Made by a program: the position numbers and the translations under genes
Shown here: positions 45,425 to 54,794 of the stretch, in pieces
How the letters are laid out: every line of letters starts with the position of its first letter
How positions within the stretch are numbered: position 1 is the stretch's first letter
Assembly: GCF_900094585.1 (NCBI RefSeq)
Contig: NZ_FMAG01000002.1
Location: 388,007 to 452,006, forward strand
Length of the DNA stretch: 64,000 nucleotides
Direction of reading: 5' to 3'
Origin: Martinezella multihospitum
Lineage (GTDB): Bacteria; Pseudomonadota; Alphaproteobacteria; Rhizobiales; Rhizobiaceae
The notes under the pieces: model-generated
The model's database searches: none
What the model was told of the DNA's origin: nothing
The model's input: only the letters and a program-made list of their open reading frames with translations

Positions 45425-46480
45425 ATGCGGCTTTTCACCTGCGACCATTGCGGCCAGCCAGTGCATTTCGACAACAGGCAATGCGTTCGTTGCGGCCATC
45501 AGCTCGGCTTCGTCCCGGATCTTATGGCGATCCATGCGCTGGAGCCTGATGAGAGCCCGAATTGGCATCTGGTTTCCGAGCCCGCCAGGCACCTTCGCTT
45601 CTGCGCCAATGCCGATCTCGATATCTGCAACTGGCTCATCGATGCCGAGGATCAGCAGCCCTATTGCGTCGCCTGCCGGCACAATCGTCTCGTGCCGAAC
45701 ACCGACACGGAGCAGGGCATAGATCGCTGGCGGCGCATCGGCCAGGCGCAGCGGCATCTGTTCTATTCGCTCTTGCGCTGGAATCTGCCGCATCCCGATC
45801 GGGCGGAGGACCCGCAAGGTGGTTTGGTATTCGACTTCCTCGAGGATGAGGTGCAAGGCGGCACCGTGGTCCCGGCGATGACAGGCCATGAGGAGGGGCT
45901 GATCGCCATCCGAGCAGCCGAAGCCGACGACGTGACACGCGAGCAGGCGCGGACCTCCATGAACGAGCCCTATCGCACCTTGCTCGGCCACTTCCGCCAC
46001 GAAACCGGCCATTTCATTTGGGACAAGCTTGTCCGCGACCGCGGGCAATTCGATGCCTTTCGCGCAGTCTTCGGCGACGAGCGCGCCGATTATGGCGCCG
46101 CACTTCAAGCTCACTACGACAACGGTCCGCCGGCGAATTGGCAGGAAAGTTTCATCAGCGCTTATGCCAGCTCCCATCCATGGGAAGATTTCGCCGAATG
46201 CTTCGCGCATTATCTGCACATCGTCGATACGCTGGAAACGGCGCGCTCCTTCGGCCTGGCGATCGATCCCCATCGCTATCACGATATGGCGGCCGAGGTG
46301 GATTTCAATCCTTACAAGGCAGAAAGCGCCGAGCAGATCGTCAGCGCCTGGATCCCTTTGAGCGTGGCGATCAATTCCATCCAGCGCAGCATGGGACAGC
46401 CGGATTCCTATCCCTTTATTCTCTCGCCGCCGGTGGTCACGAAGCTCGACTATATAAGAGAATTGATCGACGGCGCCTGA
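45425..46480 (+). CDS. Zinc-ribbon plus Peptidase_Mx-type putative metallopeptidase
   Basis: 351 residues. The N terminus is a zinc ribbon (C6, C9, C20, C23), and further Cys occur at FCANADLDICNW and YCVACRHNR. The catalytic region has HETGH at 192-196 (GHFRHETGHFIWD) and the downstream WEDFAECFAHYLH at about 255-268, which can supply the third ligand. This is the putative zinc-binding metallopeptidase family common in rhizobia; its substrate is unknown. No signal peptide. ATG 45425 sits behind GAGGGGG. Confidence 0.8.
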   Translation: MRLFTCDHCGQPVHFDNRQCVRCGHQLGFVPDLMAIHALEPDESPNWHLVSEPARHLRFCANADLDICNWLIDAEDQQPYCVACRHNRLVPNTDTEQGIDRWRRIGQAQRHLFYSLLRWNLPHPDRAEDPQGGLVFDFLEDEVQGGTVVPAMTGHEEGLIAIRAAEADDVTREQARTSMNEPYRTLLGHFRHETGHFIWDKLVRDRGQFDAFRAVFGDERADYGAALQAHYDNGPPANWQESFISAYASSHPWEDFAECFAHYLHIVDTLETARSFGLAIDPHRYHDMAAEVDFNPYKAESAEQIVSAWIPLSVAINSIQRSMGQPDSYPFILSPPVVTKLDYIRELIDGA

Positions 46481-46522
46481 TGGCGCGCGCCACACATTGT
46501 CGATGACGGTTCGCGAAAAGCC

Positions 46523-49435
46523 TTAGGCGCGCTTCGTCAGCGGAAAGCGTTCCTTCAACAGGCGTATCACCGAATCCGATCCCATCGGCGGACCGAAGAT
46601 GAAACTCTGGCCGTAGCTGCAGCCGATCTTGGCGAGCTCCAGCGCATCCTCTTCCGACTCGATGCCCTCGGCGACGACACGCATATTGAGTTCGCGTGCC
46701 ATGGAAATGACCGAGCGCAGCAGGACAGCCTTCTTGTCGCTATCGTCGCGGACCATCGCCTTGTCGAGCTTGATCGTATCGAAGGGGAAGCGGGTGAGGT
46801 AGGCGAGCGAGGAGTAGCCGGTGCCGAAATCGTCGAGCGCAAGGCCGATGCCGGCTTCGCGCAGCTTGTCGAGCACGAGCCGCGCCTGTTCCGGATTCTC
46901 CATCACCTGCGATTCCGTCAGCTCCAGCTTGATGCGGCTCGGGTCACAATGGGTCTTGGCGAGCAGGGCGCGGATATCGTCGTAAAGCTCGTTGTTGAGG
47001 AGCTGCACGCTGGAAAGGTTGATGGAGACGAACAGCGGCAGGTCGCCGGTCTGTCGTTGCCATGCTTTCAGGTCGTTGGTCGCTTGCTCCAGCGCGAACA
47101 TGCCGAGCGGACCGATGATGTCGGAGGCTTCGGCGATCGGGATGAATTCCGAGGGCGGAATATTGCCGCGCTTCGGATGCTCCCAGCGCATCAGCGCCTC
47201 AAAGCCTGCAATCTCTGCATCCTCAAGCCGAACGATGGGCTGGTAGACGAGCGAGAGCTCCTTGCGCTCGACGGCGCGGCGCAGATCGGTTTCGAGCTGC
47301 AGCCGGTCGGTGCCGAAGCTGCGGAACGCCGGCTGGAAGGGCTCGACGCGATTGCCGCCGGCGCGCTTCGCGCGATACATGGCGAGTTCCGCATCGCTCA
47401 GCATACCCGCCGCATTTTCCTGCTGATCGACCCACGATGTCAGGCCGACCGAAGCCGTCAGAATGATCTCGCGATTGGCGAAATTGATCGGCACCATGAT
47501 CGCCTTGCTGATCGCATCGGCAAAGTCCGCGACTTTGGCGGGATCGCGTTCGGAAACGAGGATGAGGCCGAATTGGTCGCCCGAAAGACGCGCCAGCGTA
47601 TCCTGCGGCTTCATCAGGCGGCGAAGGCGTCGCGTCAGTGCGATGAGGATATTGTCGCCAGCGGCAAAGCCAAGCGTATCGTTGACGAGCTTGTAGCGGT
47701 CGATGTCGATGACCATCACGGTTGGCCGGAGCTGATTTCCATCGGACGCCAGCGTCAGAACGGCCTGCAGTCGATCGAGGAAGACCTGGCGGTTCGGCAA
47801 TCCTGTTAGATTATCGTGCACGGCATCGTGCAGCAGCCGTTCGACAGAATTCTTCTGCTCGGTAATGTCGACGATCGTGCCGACGCAGCGGATGATCTCG
47901 CCATTGGAGCCGAGCACCGGCCGGGCGCGGATCGACAACCAGTGGAAATGTCCATCCTCGGCGCGAATGCGGAATTCGTGGTTCAGCCGGCCGCGCCGGT
48001 GTTCCAGCAGAACGTCGAGCGTCGCTCGGAAGCGGTCGCGATCGTCTGGATGCAGCCGCGGCAGCCAGTTGCGCGCCGCGCCATGCATGGTGCCGGGTGA
48101 AAGGCCGAGCTTCATCGAGATATCGGGCGTCGTCACCACGCGATCGCGCGCGACGTCCCAATCCCAGACGGTATCGCCGGAACCGGTGAGCGCCAGGGAT
48201 TGCCGCTCCAGATCCGAGAACAGGCCCTGCTGGAAGGCGCCGCCGGCAAAGGCGTGCTGCATGACGGTGAAGCCGATCAAGAGCACGATCAGCACGAGGC
48301 CGCCGCCGAGTGCCGGCTGGATGATGTCGTTGTCGAGCTTGCCCATGACCGTCATCCAGGCCCCGAACAGCCAGACGAGGATCAATGCCCAGGCGGGCAC
48401 GAGCAGGATGGCACGGTCATACCGGCTAAAGCCGAGATAGATGATGAGCAGCAGGCCGGCGGTCGCGGTCAGCGCCAGAGACAGCCGCGCAATACCGGCC
48501 GCGATCGACGGATCATAGATCGCCACGCCGAAGAGCAGCGCAAGGCCGAGTACCCAGGCGAGCGTCACATAGCCGAGATGGGCATGCCAGCGATTAAGAT
48601 TGAGATAGGTGAACAGGAAGATCACCAGGCTCGACGCGAGCGCCACCTCCGCACAGGCGCGCCATATTCGCTGGTCGCTCGACGTGATGCTGATGAGCTT
48701 GCCGAGGAAGCCGAAATCGACGCAGATATAGCCAAGCACCGCCCAGGCGAGTGCTGCCGTCGCCGGCAGCATCGAGGTTCCCTTGACCACGAAAAGGATG
48801 GTCAGAAACACCGCCAGAAGGCCGGCAATGCCGAGCACGATGCCGCGATAGAGCGTGAAGGCGTTGACCGTGTCCTTGTAGGCGTTCGGTTCCCAAAGAT
48901 AGAGCTGCGGCAGGTTTGGTGACGAAAGCTCGGCAACGAAGGTGACGACGGCGCCGGGGTTCAGCGTGATGCGGAAAACGTCAGCCTCGTCGCTCGGCTG
49001 ACGGTCGAGCGCGAAACCTTCGCTCGGCGTGATCGCGACGATGCGCTGCGAGCCGAGATCGGGCCAGAAGACCTTCGAGTTCACCAGACGGAAATGCGGT
49101 GCCACGATGACGCGCTCCAGCTGCTCTTCCGAGACATTGGCGAGCGCGAAAACCGCCCAATCGCCCTGGTGGTTTGGGGAGGAGGATCGTACCTCAATTC
49201 GGCGTCGAATACCGTCGGCGCCAGCGGCAGTTGAAACCTGAAAGGCCTCGCCCTGATTGGTGTAGATTTCCGTCGTTGCCGTCAGATCGAGGGCGGTATC
49301 ATCGCGGGAAATCTTCACGGGTTCGGCGGCTTCAGCCACGCTGGCGATCAGCAGCAGCATGGCGGCTGCAAGCGTCGCGATCACGGCGCATAGCCGGCGG
49401 GCCATTGGCCACGTCTGCATGGGTCCGGCGATCAT
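46523..49435 (-). CDS. 7TMR-DISM / PAS / degenerate GGDEF / EAL membrane signalling protein
   Basis: 970-residue c-di-GMP enzyme. Signal peptide, then a periplasmic sensor domain (about 40-170), seven helices (about 185-400), PAS (about 415-530), GGDEF (540-700) and EAL (715-965). The GGDEF motif reads SGDQF near residue 617, so cyclase activity is doubtful. The EAL domain keeps EALMRW and DDFGTGYSSL, so phosphodiesterase activity is likely, with the GGDEF half as a possible GTP sensor. Start 49435 is chosen because it overlaps the GNAT stop (ATGA); ATG 49420 and 49405 are alternatives. Last gene of the thrC operon. Confidence 0.85.
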   Translation of the reverse strand: MIAGPMQTWPMARRLCAVIATLAAAMLLLIASVAEAAEPVKISRDDTALDLTATTEIYTNQGEAFQVSTAAGADGIRRRIEVRSSSPNHQGDWAVFALANVSEEQLERVIVAPHFRLVNSKVFWPDLGSQRIVAITPSEGFALDRQPSDEADVFRITLNPGAVVTFVAELSSPNLPQLYLWEPNAYKDTVNAFTLYRGIVLGIAGLLAVFLTILFVVKGTSMLPATAALAWAVLGYICVDFGFLGKLISITSSDQRIWRACAEVALASSLVIFLFTYLNLNRWHAHLGYVTLAWVLGLALLFGVAIYDPSIAAGIARLSLALTATAGLLLIIYLGFSRYDRAILLVPAWALILVWLFGAWMTVMGKLDNDIIQPALGGGLVLIVLLIGFTVMQHAFAGGAFQQGLFSDLERQSLALTGSGDTVWDWDVARDRVVTTPDISMKLGLSPGTMHGAARNWLPRLHPDDRDRFRATLDVLLEHRRGRLNHEFRIRAEDGHFHWLSIRARPVLGSNGEIIRCVGTIVDITEQKNSVERLLHDAVHDNLTGLPNRQVFLDRLQAVLTLASDGNQLRPTVMVIDIDRYKLVNDTLGFAAGDNILIALTRRLRRLMKPQDTLARLSGDQFGLILVSERDPAKVADFADAISKAIMVPINFANREIILTASVGLTSWVDQQENAAGMLSDAELAMYRAKRAGGNRVEPFQPAFRSFGTDRLQLETDLRRAVERKELSLVYQPIVRLEDAEIAGFEALMRWEHPKRGNIPPSEFIPIAEASDIIGPLGMFALEQATNDLKAWQRQTGDLPLFVSINLSSVQLLNNELYDDIRALLAKTHCDPSRIKLELTESQVMENPEQARLVLDKLREAGIGLALDDFGTGYSSLAYLTRFPFDTIKLDKAMVRDDSDKKAVLLRSVISMARELNMRVVAEGIESEEDALELAKIGCSYGQSFIFGPPMGSDSVIRLLKERFPLTKRA

Positions 49436-50079
49436 CGCTGGTCGAAGCTTCGGTTCGGGTTGGTATCGGATGCCAACCTTGAAAACATCACATGGTCGCG
49501 CCACTGACCGTTGATTTTAAGATAACCGCGCAAATGACCTTCCCGCTGGAAACCGGCTTTTTCTAAAAGCCGCATGCTACGCTCGTTATCCGGAATACAG
49601 GCTGCTTCAATTCGGTGCAACTCAAGTCCGGAAAAGATATAGGGTATAACCAACTGAAGTGCGGCGAACATGTGGCCCTGACCGGAATAGCGTTCGCCCA
49701 TCCAATATCCGATCATGCAGCTCTGCGCAGCACCGCGGCGAATATAGCCGATCGTGATGCCGCCAACCAGCGTTCTGTTTTCCCTGAGGAAAATGAAGAG
49801 CGGTATGGCCTGGCCGGAGCTGTATTCCTGCTTGCCGCGGATGATGCGTGCCCGATACGCGCCTTCCGTCAGCTCATCATGCCGCCAGGTCGGTTCCCAT
49901 GGTTCGAGAAAACGGCGGCTTTCGGCTCGCAGCTTATGCCATTGATTGAAATCGGAATAGCGCGGCAGGCGCAGCAAATAATTGTCGTTTTCGAGTTCAA
50001 CCGCGTCCGGATGACGTGAGAGAAACCGAAAGACAGATTTTTGCATGCCGCCAAGCACTCCCCCGAGAATTGAACCCAT
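49432..50079 (-). CDS. GNAT-family acetyltransferase (RimJ-like)
   Basis: 215 residues: MGSILGGVLGGMQKSVFRFLSRH then a GNAT core with WMGERYSGQGHMFAALQLVIPYIF (acetyl-CoA loop) and LHRIEAACIPDNERSMRLLEKAGFQREGHLRGYL. ATG 50079 lies 17 bp after the M16 peptidase stop; ATG 50046 is an alternative. The frame extends to 50526 only as a shadow inside the peptidase gene. Similar to ribosomal-protein acetyltransferases, but the target is unproven. Coupled to the EAL gene by a 4-base overlap. Confidence 0.88.
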   Translation of the reverse strand: MGSILGGVLGGMQKSVFRFLSRHPDAVELENDNYLLRLPRYSDFNQWHKLRAESRRFLEPWEPTWRHDELTEGAYRARIIRGKQEYSSGQAIPLFIFLRENRTLVGGITIGYIRRGAAQSCMIGYWMGERYSGQGHMFAALQLVIPYIFSGLELHRIEAACIPDNERSMRLLEKAGFQREGHLRGYLKINGQWRDHVMFSRLASDTNPNRSFDQR

Positions 50080-50096
50080 AGGCCCGCGGCGTGCCC

Positions 50097-51395
50097 TTAG
50101 CCGCTTGCGCTTCTGGAAGCAGGGGCCGGCGACGACAGCGAGGTAACGATGTCTTCCATCGGCGCAAGCTGCTCGAGCGGCCCGATTGCCGAAAGCGTCG
50201 GTACTGTATCGAAGAACAGCCGCCCGGCAAGATCCGTCAGGCGGTCGATCGTGATGCCTTCCAGCCGCTCCAGCATCTCCTGGTTCGGGATGGGGCGACC
50301 ATAAAGCATCATCTGACGTGCGACTTGGCCGGCGCGGGCGGCCGGGCTTTCCTGGCCCATGAGCAGCTGTGCGCGGATCTGGGCGCGGGCGCGCTCGATT
50401 TCCTGCTGCTGGATGTCGTGTGACGACTTGCGCAGCTCGTCGACGATGACGGGCAGAAGTTCCGGCAGGTTCTCGCCGCCGGTTGCTGCGTGAATGCCGA
50501 AAATGCCGGTGTCGGAGAAGCCCCAATGGAAGGCGTAGACCGAATAACAGAGACCGCGGAATTCGCGCACTTCCTGGAACAGCCGTGAGGACATGCCGCC
50601 GCCGAGGATATTGGCGAGGATCTGCGAGCAGTAGAAATCGCGGGTATGATAGGCCCGGCCTTCGAAGCCGAGCAGGATTTGCGCATCCATCAGGTCGCGC
50701 GTTTCCCGGATGTTGCCGCCGATATAACGGGCCGGCTCGATAACGGGCGGAGCGGACGGTTTGGCCGGCAGGCTGGAGAAGCGCTCCTCGACCTGACGCA
50801 CGAAGCTTTCATGATCGACCGCGCCGGCCGCGACGACGAACATCCGGTCGGTTGTATAGTTGCGGCCGAGGTAATGGCGGATCTGTTCCGGCGAGAAGGA
50901 GACGACGGTCTCCGGCGTGCCGAGAATGGCGCGCCCGAGCGTCTGGCCGCGATAGGCGACTTCGGAAAACTTGTCGAAGACGACATCGTCGGGCGTGTCG
51001 TTCGCGGCATTGATTTCCTGCAGGATGACCTGCTTTTCGCGCGCCAGCTCTTCCTCGTCGAAGGCGGATTCCGTCAGGATATCCGCAAGGATATCGACGG
51101 CGAGCGGCACATGGTCCTTCAGCACGCGGGCATAATAGGAGGTGGTTTCGGTCGAGGTGGCTGCGTTGACTTCGCCGCCGACATTCTCGATTTCCTCGGC
51201 GATCTGCCGGGCCGAACGCCGCGCCGTGCCCTTGAACGCCATATGCTCGAGCAGATGCGCGATACCGTGTTCTGCCTCGGTTTCGTTACGCGAACCCGAC
51301 TTGATCCAAACGCCGAGTGCCACGCTTTCGAGGTGTGGCATCGATTGGGTCGCTACTGTCAGCCCGGACGCTAGCCGGGTGCACTCCACTGTCAT
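50097..51395 (-). CDS. M16-family zinc peptidase (processing-peptidase-like)
   Basis: 432 residues. The inverted zinc motif HxxEH is HLLEH (H47, E50, H51), with a distal Glu in EELAREKQVILQEIN. The substrate loop GGGMSSRLFQEVREFRGLCYSVYAF is present. These cytosolic or periplasmic homologs of mitochondrial processing peptidase degrade small peptides; no signal peptide is seen. It begins 20 bp after thrC, a conserved pairing in Rhizobiales. Confidence 0.93.
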   Translation of the reverse strand: MTVECTRLASGLTVATQSMPHLESVALGVWIKSGSRNETEAEHGIAHLLEHMAFKGTARRSARQIAEEIENVGGEVNAATSTETTSYYARVLKDHVPLAVDILADILTESAFDEEELAREKQVILQEINAANDTPDDVVFDKFSEVAYRGQTLGRAILGTPETVVSFSPEQIRHYLGRNYTTDRMFVVAAGAVDHESFVRQVEERFSSLPAKPSAPPVIEPARYIGGNIRETRDLMDAQILLGFEGRAYHTRDFYCSQILANILGGGMSSRLFQEVREFRGLCYSVYAFHWGFSDTGIFGIHAATGGENLPELLPVIVDELRKSSHDIQQQEIERARAQIRAQLLMGQESPAARAGQVARQMMLYGRPIPNQEMLERLEGITIDRLTDLAGRLFFDTVPTLSAIGPLEQLAPMEDIVTSLSSPAPASRSASG

Positions 51396-51415
51396 CGCCT
51401 GTCTTTCCGCGTCTG

Positions 51416-52813
51416 TTATTCGCCGGTCCGGGTATGCTTGCCGATAAAGCTTTCAACGGCTTTAAGTTCCGGATCGAGAATGTCGAAACGCTCCTCCCTG
51501 GTCATCAGACCAGCAAGCCACGTCGGAAGCGCCGGGTCAATACCGGATGCGGATTTTACTGCGGCGGGGAATTTTGCCGGGTGCGCGGTGGCAAGCGTCA
51601 CCATCGGGCTCGTCGGACGCTCGTTCTTTCCCGCAATGAAGACGCCGATCGCCGTATGCGGATCGAGCAGATAGCCCGTATCGGCAAGGGTTTTGCGGAT
51701 CGTGTCGGCCACCTGCTTCTCGCTGGCGCGGCCGGCGCGGAAGTCCTTCTTGATGAGCTTCAGGGCCTCTTCGCTGATCGAAAATCCGTTCGACTGCTTC
51801 AGGCTTTCCATGGCGGCGCGCACCTTGGAGGCGTCTCGACCATTGGCCTCGAACAGCAGGCGCTCGAAATTGGAGGAGATCTGAATATCCATCGACGGCG
51901 ACGTGGTGGCTTTGACCGAGCGCATTTCATAGCGGCCGGTCTTCAGCATGCGCGCGAGGATATCGTTCTCGTTGGTGGCGATGACCAGCCGTTCGATCGG
52001 CAGGCCCATCCGCTTGGCGACATAGCCGGCGAAAATATCGCCGAAATTGCCCGTTGGCACAGTGAAGGAAATCTTTCGGTCCGGGCCGCCAAGGGCGACA
52101 GCAGTGGTGAAGTAGTAGACCACCTGCGCCATGATTCGCGCCCAGTTGATGGAATTGACGCCGGAAAGCTTGACCCTGTCGCGGAAAGCGGCGTCGTTGA
52201 ACATGGCTTTGACGAGGTTCTGGCAATCGTCGAAATTGCCCTTGATCGCCAGCGCATGGACGTTTGCCGCCGTCGAGGTGGTCATCTGCCGCTGCTGCAC
52301 CGGCGAGACCTTCTCATGCGGGAACAGAATGAAGATATCGGTGCGCTCGCGGCCGGCAAAGGCGTCGATCGCCGCGCCGCCGGTATCGCCCGAGGTCGCG
52401 CCGACGATGGTCGCCCGTTGACCGCGCTTTTCCAGCGCATAATCCATCAGCCGCGCAAGCAGCTGCATGGCGACATCCTTGAAGGCGAGCGTCGTGCCGT
52501 GGAAGAGCTCCATGACGAAGCTGTTCGGTCCGGTCTGGACGAGCGGCGCCACCGCCGGATGCCGGAACGTGGCGTAGGCATCGTCGATCATGCCGCGGAA
52601 GACATCCGCCGGGATTTCGCCATTGGTGAAGGGCGAAAGCACGGCGAAGGCGACATCCTGATAGCTCTTGCCGCGAAAGCCGCGGATTTCCTTCTTCGTC
52701 AGGACAGGCCATTCACGGGGAACATAGAGCCCGCCATCACGAGCAAGGCCGGCCAGAAGAGCGTCACAGAAGCCAAGGGCAGGGGCTTCTCCCCGCGTTG
52801 AAATGTAGTCCAC
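51416..52813 (-). CDS. thrC: Threonine synthase
   Basis: PLP enzyme converting O-phosphohomoserine to threonine, 465 residues, the long (yeast-like) form. The PLP Lys is K112 in TTLAFKDVAMQ; the phosphate loop is GATSGDTGGAA; PTGNFGDIFAGY is also diagnostic. GTG 52813 is the start, with AAGGA about 10 bases upstream. First gene of an operon with the M16 peptidase, GNAT and EAL genes. The 313-bp gap upstream (52814-53126) holds no recognisable feature. Confidence 0.95.
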   Translation of the reverse strand: MDYISTRGEAPALGFCDALLAGLARDGGLYVPREWPVLTKKEIRGFRGKSYQDVAFAVLSPFTNGEIPADVFRGMIDDAYATFRHPAVAPLVQTGPNSFVMELFHGTTLAFKDVAMQLLARLMDYALEKRGQRATIVGATSGDTGGAAIDAFAGRERTDIFILFPHEKVSPVQQRQMTTSTAANVHALAIKGNFDDCQNLVKAMFNDAAFRDRVKLSGVNSINWARIMAQVVYYFTTAVALGGPDRKISFTVPTGNFGDIFAGYVAKRMGLPIERLVIATNENDILARMLKTGRYEMRSVKATTSPSMDIQISSNFERLLFEANGRDASKVRAAMESLKQSNGFSISEEALKLIKKDFRAGRASEKQVADTIRKTLADTGYLLDPHTAIGVFIAGKNERPTSPMVTLATAHPAKFPAAVKSASGIDPALPTWLAGLMTREERFDILDPELKAVESFIGKHTRTGE

Positions 52814-53126
52814 GGTCTAGAATTCCTTTGGTCGCAAAATTGCCTGAGTGATCGATTGAGAGGGTAGAGGAACGAAGCGGCGGCGGCCTGTCTTTTTGCG
52901 CCGGATCAGCCGCGTGGTTTTCGTGTTTGCGCAAGGCGCGTGGGATCAGCGCCCGGCGTTGTCTGTTTGTACCAATCTGTCGATCTCGAAAAGTGAGCCA
53001 AAACGGTGTCTACCCAATCGATTTTTCGCTGCGTCGCTGGTATAGACCATCGCCAAGTGTCATAAAAGGCCCGTTTGACAGGCTGCAGGCCGATTACATG
53101 AAATATATGGAGAGGGTGGAATTATA

Positions 53127-53747
53127 GTGTTTGGCAAGGTTTCGCGTCGTCTTTTCTCCGCTTCGCTTCTGGCATTGCTGACGGGTTGCAGCACCCTCGG
53201 TATTGGCGGCAACAGTGAAAAACAGCCGGCAACGGATGTAACCGTTGCGCCGCAAACCGGAACCACGACTGCCGCGCCCACGGGCGGTCAGACCTATGTC
53301 GCCGGTAAATGCCCACAGGCTGTCATCCGCGACGAGGATTCGGTCTATCGCACCTACGCCAAGGGCGCCAAGGATGATGCGAACCAGCTGATCTATCAGG
53401 CTTCGCTGGCTCAGGCGACGCGTCAGTGCACGTCCGACGGCACCAGCCTCGGCATCCATGTCGTGGCACAAGGGCGCCTTGTTGCAGGGCCGATGGGCAG
53501 CGCCGGCAAGGTGACCCTGCCGATCCATGTTGCCGTGATGGACAATGACAACGCGCTCTATAGCAAGACCATCATGTATACTGCGGAGATTCCGCCGGGC
53601 GAAACCACGGCGCAGTTCCTCTTCACCGACGACGATATTCAGGTTGCTGGCGGTTCGGGCGGCTTTACCATCGTCCAGATCGGCTTCGATCAAGGCCCGC
53701 AGAAGCCTGTGAAGGGTGCGAAGCCGGTACGCAAGAAGCGTCACTAA
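53127..53747 (+). CDS. Putative lipoprotein, unknown function
   Basis: 206 residues starting with GTG 53127 behind AGAGGGTGGA. Lipoprotein signal with lipobox LLTGC (Cys 21). A Thr/Ala/Pro-rich linker to about 58 precedes a compact domain with two Cys (GKCPQAVIRDEDSVYRTY and ATRQCTSDGTSLG) and a basic tail. Related sequences are restricted to Rhizobiales as far as I recognise them; no function is known. Ends at a strong terminator. Confidence 0.75.
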   Translation: MFGKVSRRLFSASLLALLTGCSTLGIGGNSEKQPATDVTVAPQTGTTTAAPTGGQTYVAGKCPQAVIRDEDSVYRTYAKGAKDDANQLIYQASLAQATRQCTSDGTSLGIHVVAQGRLVAGPMGSAGKVTLPIHVAVMDNDNALYSKTIMYTAEIPPGETTAQFLFTDDDIQVAGGSGGFTIVQIGFDQGPQKPVKGAKPVRKKRH

Positions 53748-53798
53748 GCTTTTGATTGCGGTCTATGCCCAAGCGGCGCAGGCGTCTGCGATGAGCTG

Positions 53799-53838
53799 AA
53801 AAGAAAAGGCCCCGCCGATTGGCGGGGCCTTTTCTTTT
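53799..53838. terminator. Strong bidirectional terminator
   Basis: An 18-bp perfect stem (AAAAGAAAAGGCCCCGCC with GGCGGGGCCTTTTCTTTT) around a GATT loop. A/T tracts on both sides suit termination from both the lipoprotein gene and the convergent HAD gene. Confidence 0.92.
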
Positions 53839-53858
53839 GGTCTGTGTTTCAATCCGTC

Positions 53859-54551
53859 CTAGAAGACGCCATCCCATTCGGCGAGTGCCATGACGACGCC
53901 GGGCAGGTCGGCCATGCGGCTGATGACGGTCTCTGCACCCGCATCCGTCAGCCGGTCGGCGTGCGAAGGATAGCTGTGCGATGCGCCGGTGAAGCCGATG
54001 ACGCGAATGCCGGCCGCCCGCGCCGCCTGAACGCCATGAACCGAATCTTCGACGACGATCGTATTGGCCGGGCTGACATTCATCTGCTTGGCGCCGTGCA
54101 GGAAGATATCCGGCTTGGGCTTTACCCGGTCGGCGCCGAGATCCTTGGCGGAAAAGATATTCGGAGCGAACAGCTTGAAGTAGCCGACCTTCGTCAGCAT
54201 CATCTCGAGGCGAGCAGAGCTGGAGTTCGAACAGATGCAGCGTGGCATCGGCAGTCGCGACAGCGCCAGCGGAACACCAGGAATGGCCTGGACATCATTG
54301 GCAAGCTTCAGATCGAGCAGCTTCTCCGATTTGTCGAGCAGCGATGCGGAGAGCGGGATGCTCGCCTCGCGCTCGACTTCGAACAGGATGTTGTGCCAGG
54401 TCATGCCGGAAAAGCGCTCGCCCATTTCTTCGACGCTGATCGGATAACCCGCATCGGTCAGCAGCTTCGATTCCACCCGCGCCGCGATGATTTCCGAATC
54501 GACCAGAACGCCGTCGCAGTCGAAGATGATGAGGTCGAAGCCATTGCTCAT
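53859..54551 (-). CDS. HAD-superfamily phosphatase (beta-phosphoglucomutase-like)
   Basis: 230 residues from ATG 54551. HAD motif I is IIFDCDGVLVDSE (D11, D13), motif II is CSNSSS, motif III Lys is in KPKPDIF and motif IV is VVEDSVHGV. The helical cap suits a small sugar-phosphate or phosphonate substrate, which cannot be named. The frame runs to 54617 but the shorter start begins at the conserved strand. Confidence 0.87.
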   Translation of the reverse strand: MSNGFDLIIFDCDGVLVDSEIIAARVESKLLTDAGYPISVEEMGERFSGMTWHNILFEVEREASIPLSASLLDKSEKLLDLKLANDVQAIPGVPLALSRLPMPRCICSNSSSARLEMMLTKVGYFKLFAPNIFSAKDLGADRVKPKPDIFLHGAKQMNVSPANTIVVEDSVHGVQAARAAGIRVIGFTGASHSYPSHADRLTDAGAETVISRMADLPGVVMALAEWDGVF

Positions 54552-54794
54552 GAAATGTCTGCCTTTGATGTGGCTGGGTGCGGCATGCTCCAGGAAACTT
54601 TCGGTGTTTCGGGACATGCTCTGAAAAATGACCGCCGGGCTTTACACGATATGTCGACAAAGCTCAACCAATTGGCGGGCATGGCTGCGCTGCAGTTGGC
54701 GAAAAGGTCGAAATGCGTAAAAGAGGTGATGACTGTTGCTTGTCGCTCGACATCGGGCCTCGACATCAGATAGGCCCGCCTTTAAGGATCGGCC

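Noticed and set aside
50080..50526. N-terminal extension of the GNAT frame into the M16 peptidase gene
   Set aside because: The added residues are Arg/Pro/Ala-rich shadow sequence with no ribosome site, and the conserved GNAT N terminus starts at 50079.
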